32,516 bases of DNA from contig DATLNM010000016.1 in NCBI GenBank assembly GCA_035536775.1, positions 1-32,516 of the forward strand, read 5' to 3'. Each line of letters opens with the position of its first letter. Positions within the stretch are counted from its first letter, which is position 1. The DNA comes from DATLNM01 sp035536775 (lineage in GTDB: Bacteria > Actinomycetota > CADDZG01 > WHSQ01). Below, piece by piece: positions 15,712 to 23,084 of this stretch. The position numbers and the translations under genes are program-made. The notes beneath the pieces were generated by a model. That model did no database searches, was not told the DNA's origin, and saw nothing but the letters and a program-made list of their open reading frames with translations.

Positions 15712-16861
15712 GATCCTCCGCCTCGCGGCCGGCGCCGCGATCGACAGACTCGGTGTAGAGCTCGTTGAAGAGCGCGACAAGCGCGGGGTCTTCGGTATCT
15801 CTTTCGGCGAGGTAGCGCGTGAACAGTTCATCGGGCGACAGCCCCGCTCGGTCAGCGACGTGTTCCGTTCGTCCTTCATCGCCACGATCGACGATGACCT
15901 TGACCGCGTTCGGGAACATCTCGCGGATCTCGTCGCTGAGACCGATCCGCGCCCGCTCCTCGACGATGACCCGTAGGTAATCGTCACCGACGGTGTCGGT
16001 CAGGCCGGCAAGGGTCGCCAACGGCCCTTTGATCGTTCGCAGGCGTCGTCCCGCTGCGAGCTCGATCGGCCGCACGCTCGCGGGCGCCCCCGGCGACGCA
16101 TCCACCACCAACACGTTCTTCGCATCGGTGGAGTCCGAGAAATCGAGGTGCAGCGGCGCGCCGCAGTAGTGCATCGGGCACGGCGCGGGCATCGCCTGCA
16201 TCTTGTGGATATGCCCGAGCGCGACGTAGTGGCAGTTAGACGGGAAGACGTTCGGGGCGACGTAATAGTCGAAGATCGTTTGCGCGGTGCGCTCGCCGCC
16301 GCCGAGCTCGGAACCGGCGATCGTCATGTGCGCGGCAAAGATGTTGACTGACTCCCCGTCGAAGCCCGATGCGAGCGCGGCGACGATGTTCTTCATGCGT
16401 CCGTCGTAATGCTGAGCGAGATCGCCCGCGTCGTGCGCCATGAGTTGCGATGCCTTCACGATGTAACGCTGGGACAGCCACGGGATGACGCCGAGGCGGA
16501 CGTTCTCACCGCCGATCTCCAGTTTCATGCACTCGGGCTTGACGCTCGGGACGATGGAGACCTCGGCGCGCTCGAAGACCGGCATGAGCGCCGCGAGCCG
16601 CCGCTCGTTGTCGTGGTTGCCGGGGAAGACAACGACCGGAGCGACGCGACCGAGCTCGAGGAGCGCGCTGAAGACGATGCGCTCCGACTCGGGCGAAGGC
16701 GCGGCCGTATCGAAGAGGTCACCCGCGACGATGGACAGTTCGACCTCCTCGCGCCGCGCTACATCGACGATCTCCGCGAGCACAGCTTCGTGCTCCTCCG
16801 CGCGCGAACGTCCCTGCAGGGTCTTTCCGACGTGCCAGTCGGCGGTGTGGAGGAACCTCAT
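15692..16861 (-). CDS. sbcD: SbcD/Mre11 nuclease
   Basis: The 389-residue calcineurin-like phosphoesterase is the nuclease half of the SbcCD/Mre11-Rad50 complex. Its metal-binding motifs appear in order: HTADWHVGK (D8, H10), VAGDLFD (D48), FPGNHDNE (81-84), AAHMTIAGSE and ALGHIHKMQ. The C-terminal part should carry the DNA-capping and Rad50-binding segments. The ATG at 16861 follows the herA stop directly (TAGATG), with no spacing, and its end overlaps sbcC by 20 nt, so all four genes are probably on one mRNA with coupled translation. Confidence 0.96.
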   Translation of the reverse strand: MRFLHTADWHVGKTLQGRSRAEEHEAVLAEIVDVARREEVELSIVAGDLFDTAAPSPESERIVFSALLELGRVAPVVVFPGNHDNERRLAALMPVFERAEVSIVPSVKPECMKLEIGGENVRLGVIPWLSQRYIVKASQLMAHDAGDLAQHYDGRMKNIVAALASGFDGESVNIFAAHMTIAGSELGGGERTAQTIFDYYVAPNVFPSNCHYVALGHIHKMQAMPAPCPMHYCGAPLHLDFSDSTDAKNVLVVDASPGAPASVRPIELAAGRRLRTIKGPLATLAGLTDTVGDDYLRVIVEERARIGLSDEIREMFPNAVKVIVDRGDEGRTEHVADRAGLSPDELFTRYLAERDTEDPALVALFNELYTESVDRGAGREAEDHAPASA

Positions 16862-18544
16862 CTAGAGCTTCGGCAGACCCTCGAACGGGTCCTCTGGCTG
16901 CTCGATCGCGGCGGGGTTCGATCCGGCCTCGCTCGGACGGCTGGCCCACGCCGGGAACGGGAACTCGAGCACGAGCGGAACCGGGATCTCGGGCTGAGAC
17001 ATCATCATCGTTCCGGGTTTCATGATCGTGGCTCGATCGCGATGGTTGCCGCGCAAGAAGCCGTATTGACCCTTGTCTGCCTCGGCGCTGTCCAGACGCC
17101 CCACAACCCTGATCGCCGACTGCCCGACGATGCGCCCCTCGACCTCGCTGGCGGTCTGCTGCGCGCCGATGAGGATCATCCCGAGCGAGCGGCCACGTTC
17201 GGCGACGTCCAGAAGGATCTCTTTGATTGGGCTGGTGCCGTCGCGCGGCGCGTACTTGTTGAGCTCGTCGAGGACGAGGAAGAGCAAGGGGCGTGCTTGG
17301 CCGGTGCGCTCCTTCTCGTCGAGGGTGCGCCGCAGGACGACACCGACGACGAAACGCTTCGCGCGATCGGGGAGATTGTGGATGTCTACGACCGTGACCT
17401 GCTTGTCGAGCGCTACGCGGTGCTTGCCCGCGTTGGGGATGTCGCCCCGGATGAGGCGCTCTAAGGGCTTGATCGCGGCCAGCAGACGGCGAACGAACGC
17501 GTTGATGGTTCCCGCGCCGATGACGGGTCCCGCCCAGTCTTCCTCTTGAACCTTCTTCGCGATGAGCTCTGCCAGTGCGCGGAAGGTGCGTACCTCGGCG
17601 CCGTCAATCTGAACGCCGCCGTCCCGCAGTGGTGTGACGTCCCTGAGCTTCGCGGCGACGTTGTGGACGACCATCGTGTAGTGCTGGCGGTCGTCTTCGG
17701 CATCGGCGAACACGAACGGAAGAAGCTCTTCAGTGCAGAACTCTTCGAGGGTCCAGAAGAACGAGGTCACACCCTCGGATCGCGTCGACACATCCGGCAC
17801 GGCGTTGCGATCCCCGACGCGCGGGGGAGCGAAGAACGAAGTGCTCGCGAACGGACCCGGCGTCAAACCGAGGTGTCCGTAGCGCCGCTCGTCGTCGGCC
17901 GAAAGCTGGATGTTGCGATGGTCGAGGAAGAGGAGGTCCTCGCCTTTGACGTTGAAGATCAGAGCCTTGGTGTTGATCGCGTCCGCGCCGAGCGCGCCAG
18001 AGTTGAACAGGCTGTAGAGCAAGAAGGTGGCGTACGTGGTCTTGGTCGCCACGCCTGAGATCCCGCTGATGTTGACGTGCGCGCCGCGGGTCCCGTCGAG
18101 GAACTCGAGATTGATGAACAACGGCTCGTCGTCGCGCGTAAGCCCGGCAGGCAGCTTCTTGGTCATGTTGTCGAAGAACAGCGCCTGATCGCGTTCTTTG
18201 CCTTCGGCTTTGCGAACCTCCGCGCCGGGGAGTGGCGGCACGAACAGCTCGGGCTCGACCCGGGTCGACGTCACCTCTGCGGTCTCGATGAGGTCACCGG
18301 GCAGCACACCTTCTTCGATGAGGAAGACGTCGCTATCGAAGCGCGCCCCTTCGTGGCGGGCGATGACCTGGGTGACGACGCCGTAGATGCTGATCGGCTC
18401 GCTGCCGGGCGGTGTTCGCTCGGTCACCACGATGTCGTCGAGCTGGAGGAAGCTGCCCTCTTGAAGGCCAACCCAGAATTGGAGGGGGGTCGAGTCTTGG
18501 GTCCCTAGGACCCGCCCGACCATCCCCCCGGTCTCGTTGCTCAT
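16862..18544 (-). CDS. herA: HerA-like DNA translocase ATPase
   Basis: The 560-residue protein has the HerA/DUF87 layout: an N-terminal HAS-barrel (about 8-100, GRVLGTQDSTPLQFWVG) that docks NurA, then a RecA/FtsK-type core with Walker B FLVLDE (D426, E427) and a late IRVVGRLDS arginine segment. The P-loop is unusual: SGVATKTTY (160-171) instead of G-x4-GK-S/T, with lysine K168 and T169 kept. HerA forms a hexameric DNA pump that drives NurA in 5' end resection. I chose the start at 18544 (MSNETGG), behind GGGAGGG; the longer frame to 18613 lacks support. It is first in herA-sbcD-sbcC-nurA and divergent from the aldolase gene. Confidence 0.88.
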   Translation of the reverse strand: MSNETGGMVGRVLGTQDSTPLQFWVGLQEGSFLQLDDIVVTERTPPGSEPISIYGVVTQVIARHEGARFDSDVFLIEEGVLPGDLIETAEVTSTRVEPELFVPPLPGAEVRKAEGKERDQALFFDNMTKKLPAGLTRDDEPLFINLEFLDGTRGAHVNISGISGVATKTTYATFLLYSLFNSGALGADAINTKALIFNVKGEDLLFLDHRNIQLSADDERRYGHLGLTPGPFASTSFFAPPRVGDRNAVPDVSTRSEGVTSFFWTLEEFCTEELLPFVFADAEDDRQHYTMVVHNVAAKLRDVTPLRDGGVQIDGAEVRTFRALAELIAKKVQEEDWAGPVIGAGTINAFVRRLLAAIKPLERLIRGDIPNAGKHRVALDKQVTVVDIHNLPDRAKRFVVGVVLRRTLDEKERTGQARPLLFLVLDELNKYAPRDGTSPIKEILLDVAERGRSLGMILIGAQQTASEVEGRIVGQSAIRVVGRLDSAEADKGQYGFLRGNHRDRATIMKPGTMMMSQPEIPVPLVLEFPFPAWASRPSEAGSNPAAIEQPEDPFEGLPKL

Positions 18545-18653
18545 GAGTCCGGCACACCCTCCCGCAGAGTTCCCCCGACTGGTCTGAATCAGCTTAAAGG
18601 GGGGGTGCGACAAGATCCCGGAGGCCTGAATATCCGCTGGTCACAGGCACGGG

Positions 18654-18659
18654 TACCCT
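18654..18659 (+). promoter_or_regulatory. Leaderless -10 box (TACCCT)
   Basis: TACCCT ends 7 nt before the aldolase ATG, and no Shine-Dalgarno is present. The herA promoter must lie in the same 122-bp divergent gap. Confidence 0.4.
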
Positions 18660-18666
18660 TGAAAAG

Positions 18667-19341
18667 ATGAATACGAAGCTCAAGTCGTCGCGTACAGACC
18701 GCCTCCGAGACGCCACCGTGGTGGCCGTCTTCCGGATGCGCGCCGCCGAGCACGCCATCGAGGGGGCCGCTGCGGCCATCCGTGGCGGCTTCGAGGCGGT
18801 CGAGGTGACCATGAACACACCGGACGCGCCGGAAGCCCTCGCCGAGCTCGCCCGCCGAGGCGATGCGCTCGTCGGGGCCGGGACCGTCCTCACCGCCGCG
18901 CAGGTCAAGGAGGCCTACGACGCCGGGGCCGAGTTCATCGTGACCCCGACGATGGTGGCCGAGGTCGTCGACGCGGCCCACGGCCTCTCGCTCCCCGTCG
19001 CCCTCGGAGCGACCACTCCTACGGAGATCATGGCGGCCCGCAACGCAGGCGCCGATTGGGTCAAGGTCTTCCCGGTCGAGAGCCTCGGGGGCCCCGAGTA
19101 CCTCACCCATATCCTCGGGCCGCTCGACGGCACACCCATCTGGGCCTCGGGAGGCGTGACGGCAGAGAACTACATGACCTACCTCGACGCCGGAGCTGAG
19201 ATCGTGGGCATGACCGGATCGGTGTTCGACCCGGACATCGCTGCCGACGGCCGTTACGAAGAGTTCGAGCGGCGCGCGGTCGAGGTCCACCGCCGCCTCG
19301 ACATCTACATCACCGAACGAGCCGAACGCGACAACGGCTGA
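18667..19341 (+). CDS. eda: KDPG/KHG aldolase
   Basis: The 224-residue class I aldolase should split 2-keto-3-deoxy-6-phosphogluconate into pyruvate and glyceraldehyde 3-phosphate (Entner-Doudoroff), or 4-hydroxy-2-oxoglutarate into pyruvate and glyoxylate. Visible residues: base E46 in AVEVTMNTP, GAGTVLT (71-76), and Schiff-base lysine K133 in DWVKVFP, the same number as in E. coli Eda. ASGGVTAENY is the phosphate-binding loop. No dehydratase (edd), KDG kinase or sugar-acid gene is adjacent, so the pathway is unknown. A strong terminator follows at 19421-19451. It is divergent from the herA operon. Confidence 0.94.
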   Translation: MNTKLKSSRTDRLRDATVVAVFRMRAAEHAIEGAAAAIRGGFEAVEVTMNTPDAPEALAELARRGDALVGAGTVLTAAQVKEAYDAGAEFIVTPTMVAEVVDAAHGLSLPVALGATTPTEIMAARNAGADWVKVFPVESLGGPEYLTHILGPLDGTPIWASGGVTAENYMTYLDAGAEIVGMTGSVFDPDIAADGRYEEFERRAVEVHRRLDIYITERAERDNG

Positions 19342-19420
19342 AACGGGCGCGTTACTCCAGAAACGACCCGAACGTCTACTTCAGGGTCATCGAGAAGCGC
19401 CGAACGCGATAACGCTTAGC

Positions 19421-19451
19421 AACAGGGCCGCCCCGAAAGGGCGGCCCTGTT
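19421..19451. terminator. Strong bidirectional intrinsic terminator
   Basis: A perfect 13-bp stem, AACAGGGCCGCCC / GGGCGGCCCTGTT, closes a CGAAA loop. It sits between the convergent eda and cupredoxin lipoprotein genes and could stop both. Confidence 0.8.
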
Positions 19452-19488
19452 CGCGTCATGGGGTTTGAACCCAGCGAGCTTCTCTGAC

Positions 19489-20364
19489 CTAACCTTCGAC
19501 GGTGAACTCGACCGGGATGTCCTCCGGACCTTTCTTGCCCTCGAAGGTCGCGACGATCTGATAGGTCCCGGGCTCGAGGGTGAGCGTGAGCTTTGCCGTC
19601 TCACCCGGCTTGTAGGAGTGGGTCCCGCCGAGGAACTCCGCAGGCGCCTTGCCCTTCTGGCCCTTCTCGAACCACTTCCCGACGTCACTCAGCTTGGCGC
19701 CCTCCGCGAGCTTCACGAAGAAGACCTCGCCCGGCTTGTCGGCGTTGTTGGTGACCTCGACAACGGACGTCCCGGCGCTCAGCTCCGGCGCGTCCGGCCC
19801 CTCTTCGGTGAAACCGATACTTACGTCCGGCTCGACGGCGGGCGCTTCGCCCGGACCGATCTCGAACGTCTGGCTCATCCCGTGATCGAAGTGGGGCACG
19901 CCTTCGGCATCGGGCATGAAGCACAGCATCACGTAGGTGCCTTCCTCGGCATCAAGGATCAGCCCTGCGGTTCGGCCCGGGCTCACGAGCGTCATATCCA
20001 GCGGCTTGTCGTCGAACCATGGCGGGGGCTTGCCTTCGCCACGTGTCTTTGCGAGATAGTTCCGAACGTCCTTGAGGGTTTTGCCCTCCTCGAGCTTGCC
20101 GATGATGGCGTGATGTAGCTGAACCCCTTTGTTGGTGAAGTTGATCAACAGGTCGCCGGCGGTCGCTTGACCCCCCAAGATTTGACCTTCGAGCTGGAAC
20201 GCGAACTCGGTCAGCGTCACGTTGAGCACGTTGGGGGGCGGAGCAGCTTCCTCTGACGTCATCTCCTCGGGTGTGCCCGTGGGTGAGTCGTCGGACTCGT
20301 TCCCACAGCCGGAGATCAGCAGCGCTCCTGCGAGGGCAGCCGCGATCAGCGCGCGGTAGGTCAT
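19489..20364 (-). CDS. Cupredoxin-like lipoprotein with duplicated domain
   Basis: The 291-residue exported lipoprotein has a signal ending LISGC (C20), an acidic linker and two related beta-sandwich domains. Domain 1 (about 46-170) has type 1 copper-type ligands: H84/H85 in VQLHHAIIG, C148 in YVMLCFMPD, H158/H161 and M163 in PHFDHGM. Domain 2 (about 180-291) repeats the pattern (EEGKTLKDV versus EGAKLSDVGKW, then PGTY-type strands) but lacks the Cys, His and Met ligands. Electron transfer or copper binding by domain 1 is inferred; domain 2 may be structural. AAAGGA lies 7 nt before the ATG. The function and partners are unknown; no oxidase gene is adjacent. Confidence 0.78.
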   Translation of the reverse strand: MTYRALIAAALAGALLISGCGNESDDSPTGTPEEMTSEEAAPPPNVLNVTLTEFAFQLEGQILGGQATAGDLLINFTNKGVQLHHAIIGKLEEGKTLKDVRNYLAKTRGEGKPPPWFDDKPLDMTLVSPGRTAGLILDAEEGTYVMLCFMPDAEGVPHFDHGMSQTFEIGPGEAPAVEPDVSIGFTEEGPDAPELSAGTSVVEVTNNADKPGEVFFVKLAEGAKLSDVGKWFEKGQKGKAPAEFLGGTHSYKPGETAKLTLTLEPGTYQIVATFEGKKGPEDIPVEFTVEG

Positions 20365-20451
20365 GAAGGTGTCCTTTCGGATCGGCAGCGGTGGTCGGTT
20401 ATTGGGTGACCCCTGCTGATGAACTTAACCCGAGAAGAAGGTGCTTTCGCG

Positions 20452-21120
20452 TCAGATCCCGGAGGTTCCCTTGAACAGCTTGCCGCCGAGCGCGCCCTTG
20501 ACCTTCTTCGCCACTGCGTGCTGAGTGATGACGAACCAGTTGTCCTTGTGGACATAGCTGAAAGCGTAGTCGTCGTCGAAGAAAGAGCTCTCGGCGCCGT
20601 CGAGAGAGTTCTGCGCGAGGTAGACGTTTATCTGCACATGCGCGCCGTAGCCTTGACACGAACCGCTCGAGACGTACTCGTCCTCCGAGTCGACCTTCGT
20701 CTGATCGCACTTGAAACCGTTCTTTTGCAGAGCATTCACGACCTCGCGCACCCCCGAGAAGCCTTTGGTCTTCTCCGGTCCCTGTGCGCCGGGCACGTCC
20801 AAACCGAAGCCACCATCATCGTCGTCATCCGTCGAGAAGATCCCCGGGCCGCCGGAGTCTTCGAAGCTGTCCCTGACATTGTCGATGATGCCTGTCACCG
20901 GGCCTCGAAAGATGAGGAAGATCGCGGCGATGAAGGCGATCTTCACGAGCCGACGGATGATGTCGCCCGAGATCGGGCTCGCGGTAAACGTAGAGCCGCG
21001 CCCACCCAACTTTCCGCGTTGCAACGTTCCGCACTTGCCGCAGACCGACGCTTCCATGTTGAGTGGGAATCCGCAGTTTCGACATGTGGTCTGGCCCGGG
21101 GCCGGTGTGCCGATACTCAT
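20452..21120 (-). CDS. Zinc-ribbon single-pass membrane protein
   Basis: The 222-residue protein has an N-terminal four-cysteine zinc ribbon (C13, C16, C27, C30: TCRNCGFPL and SVCGKCGTL), one membrane helix (about 58-74, VKIAFIAAIFLIF) and an outside region that is acidic (STDDDDDGG) and then a folded domain of about 100 residues containing two cysteines (GFKCDQ and SGSCQGYG). Zinc-ribbon plus helix proteins are common in Gram-positive bacteria and often have no known function. TACGCT (21133-21128) lies 7 nt before the ATG, so it is probably leaderless. It is divergent from the VanW gene. Confidence 0.75.
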   Translation of the reverse strand: MSIGTPAPGQTTCRNCGFPLNMEASVCGKCGTLQRGKLGGRGSTFTASPISGDIIRRLVKIAFIAAIFLIFRGPVTGIIDNVRDSFEDSGGPGIFSTDDDDDGGFGLDVPGAQGPEKTKGFSGVREVVNALQKNGFKCDQTKVDSEDEYVSSGSCQGYGAHVQINVYLAQNSLDGAESSFFDDDYAFSYVHKDNWFVITQHAVAKKVKGALGGKLFKGTSGI

Positions 21121-21127
21121 GGCGGGG

Positions 21128-21171
21128 AGCGTACAGGAGTGTCATCCGTCTGACGTGGGCTTTGTTAGCTT
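21128..21171. promoter_or_regulatory. Divergent leaderless promoters for zinc-ribbon and VanW genes
   Basis: TACGCT on the minus strand (21133-21128) and TAGCTT on the plus strand (21166-21171) each lie 7 nt before a start codon, with 32 bp between them. Neither gene has a Shine-Dalgarno. Confidence 0.45.
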
Positions 21172-21178
21172 GACGTCG

Positions 21179-23080
21179 ATGCGCACATCCCCCACGTCGG
21201 CTCGGAATCGTGAGTCGCGTTCGCGTTCGGAGGGCTCGCGGCAACGGCCCGGCAGGCACGCGTCTTCGGCACCGCGAAGCTCGCCCCTCGTCTGGTTGGC
21301 GCATCCCGGTGTGCGCAAAGGTCTGCGATGGGGCGGTATCGGTCTCGGCGTCTGCGTGTTGCTCCTGGTTGGGTTCCGCCTTGCACGCGGAGGTGTCTTG
21401 CCCGGTGTGGTGGTCGCGGGCGTCGAGGTCGGAGGTCTGTCCGAGAGCGAGCTCGAAGACCGTCTCGGGCAGATCGAAAACGAGATGCGCAGCTCGTCGA
21501 TAGTCGTGCGACGCGCCGGCACCGGGAGCGAGAAGTCCTTTAGCGCCAACGGAGCGGACCTCGGGTACGAGATCGATGTCGAGGCGACCCTCGAGGCGGC
21601 GATGGACCGAGGTCGTCAATCCAACCCCGCCGCCGCGCTGAGCGACCATGTCCTCGCACTCTTCAGAGAGGTCACCGTCGAGCTGTATGAGGACATTGAT
21701 GGGAGGGCGATGTCGGCCTGGCTCGCCGACGCTGGGGAGGCATTGACCGATCCACCTCAGGAGGGAGACATCCGAGTGGTGGGCACAGATGTTGAGCCCG
21801 TGTACCCGAGCCCCGGTATCGGGGTCGACCAGTATGCTCTCCGTACATCAGGTCTCGAGGCCGTCCGTCAGCGTGGCGAGACCGTCGAGGTACCTGCCGT
21901 CGACGCGCTGCCGCGCACCGACGACGACGCCGTCGATCTCGTCGTTCGGCGCGCCCAGGATGCGCTGGCCGCCCCCATCGTCCTCGAGCGAGACGGGCTC
22001 GAAGTCACGATCGAGCCAGAGCAGCTCGCGACCCTGCTCGACACCAAGGTCGTTGCCTCCTCAGAGCCGGCGCGCCTCCGATTGATAGTGAGCCCGAAGC
22101 GGCTTCACGCCGAGCTCGGTGATGTGTTCGCGCCACTCGAGTCTGAGCCGGAGGACGCGACGTTTGCGGTTGCGGGCGACGGGGTGGACGTGGTGCCTTC
22201 GGAATCCGGTTTCGTGGTGGATCCTCAGCGCACCGCGCGCCAGATCATCGTGCTCGCGACGGGTGGCGGCACGCGCGTCGGACCGCTGCGAAGCAAGAAG
22301 GTGGAGGCTGAGTTCACGACGGAGGATGCGCGCGCGTTGGGCGTGCGCGAGCAGGTTTCGTCCTTCACCACGTATCACGCGTGCTGTGAGCCCCGCGTCG
22401 AGAACATCCACCGTGCCGCGGATGTACTCGACAGAACGATCGTCGAGCCTGGCGACACTTTCTCGTTGAATGAGGTTCTCGGTCCGAGGACGACGGAGAA
22501 GGGTTATGTCGGTGCACCGGCGATCTCGGACGGTGAGTTTGTCGAGCAGGTTGGTGGCGGGATCAGCCAGTTGGCAACGACGACGTTCAACGCGATCTTC
22601 TTCGGCGGTTACGACTTCATCGAGTACAAGGCGCACTCGTATTACATCTCGCGCTACCCCGTGGGGCGTGAGGCGACCGTATCCACTCCGGCGCCTGACC
22701 TGGCCTTCATCAACGACTCGGACGCAGGCATCTTCATCGACACTTACTACAGCGACACGTCGATCACCGTCAGTTTCTACGGCTTCCAAGAGGTCGAGGT
22801 CGAGTCGTTCACCGGGGAACGCACAAACGTCGAGAAACCTGAGGAGGAGTGCGAGGTCAACAAGGACCTCGGCAGGGACGAAGAGGTCGTTATCCAGGAA
22901 GGCCTCGAGGGCTTCGACATCGTCGTGGAGCGTGTCTTTACCTATCCAGATGGCGACACCGAGACCGAGGAGTTCCACACCCACTACGCGGCGATGCCGC
23001 GCATCGTGGAGCGCTCCGACTGCAGCGACCGCAATGACCGCGCCGGCCGAGACGAACCCAAGGATGAAGAGGACCCCTGA
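21179..23080 (+). CDS. VanW-domain membrane protein with peptidoglycan-binding repeats and G5-like end
   Basis: The 633-residue protein has a basic cytosolic N-terminus (1-45), a membrane helix (about 51-67), two PG_binding_4-like domains (about 75-390), a VanW domain (about 394-525: FTTYHACCEPRVENIHRAA, PGDTFSLNEVLGPRT, QVGGGISQLATTTFNA) and a G5-like C-terminal domain (about 545-605). VanW proteins occur near vancomycin-resistance genes and widely in Gram-positives; their reaction is not settled. A wall role outside the membrane is inferred. I chose the ATG at 21179 because TAGCTT lies 7 nt upstream; the frame stays open back to 20711 but that part is antisense to the zinc-ribbon gene. It ends 4 nt from the convergent uvrD stop. 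Confidence 0.88.
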   Translation: MRTSPTSARNRESRSRSEGSRQRPGRHASSAPRSSPLVWLAHPGVRKGLRWGGIGLGVCVLLLVGFRLARGGVLPGVVVAGVEVGGLSESELEDRLGQIENEMRSSSIVVRRAGTGSEKSFSANGADLGYEIDVEATLEAAMDRGRQSNPAAALSDHVLALFREVTVELYEDIDGRAMSAWLADAGEALTDPPQEGDIRVVGTDVEPVYPSPGIGVDQYALRTSGLEAVRQRGETVEVPAVDALPRTDDDAVDLVVRRAQDALAAPIVLERDGLEVTIEPEQLATLLDTKVVASSEPARLRLIVSPKRLHAELGDVFAPLESEPEDATFAVAGDGVDVVPSESGFVVDPQRTARQIIVLATGGGTRVGPLRSKKVEAEFTTEDARALGVREQVSSFTTYHACCEPRVENIHRAADVLDRTIVEPGDTFSLNEVLGPRTTEKGYVGAPAISDGEFVEQVGGGISQLATTTFNAIFFGGYDFIEYKAHSYYISRYPVGREATVSTPAPDLAFINDSDAGIFIDTYYSDTSITVSFYGFQEVEVESFTGERTNVEKPEEECEVNKDLGRDEEVVIQEGLEGFDIVVERVFTYPDGDTETEEFHTHYAAMPRIVERSDCSDRNDRAGRDEPKDEEDP

Positions 23081-23084
23081 TCGG

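Noticed and set aside
15712..15987. Ninety-two-residue N-terminal extension of SbcC
   Set aside because: It lies within sbcD, is Ser/Arg-rich, and the family N-terminus begins at MRPLRLELQGF after a GGAGG site.
16409..17464. Long plus-strand open frame (351 codons) opposite sbcD and herA
   Set aside because: It spans the junction of two well-supported minus-strand genes and has no recognisable protein features. GC-rich antisense frames stay open by chance.
19455..19482. A tRNA T-arm-like sequence on the minus strand (TGGG-TTCAAAC-CCCA)
   Set aside because: Only this arm is present. The preceding bases are the end of the cupredoxin gene, no acceptor, D or anticodon arms can be paired, and no CCA end follows. 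Probably chance.
20711..21178. Upstream extension of the VanW gene
   Set aside because: The frame is open but antisense to the zinc-ribbon gene and lacks a start signal; the ATG at 21179 follows a -10-like box and leads into a normal membrane-anchor N-terminus.
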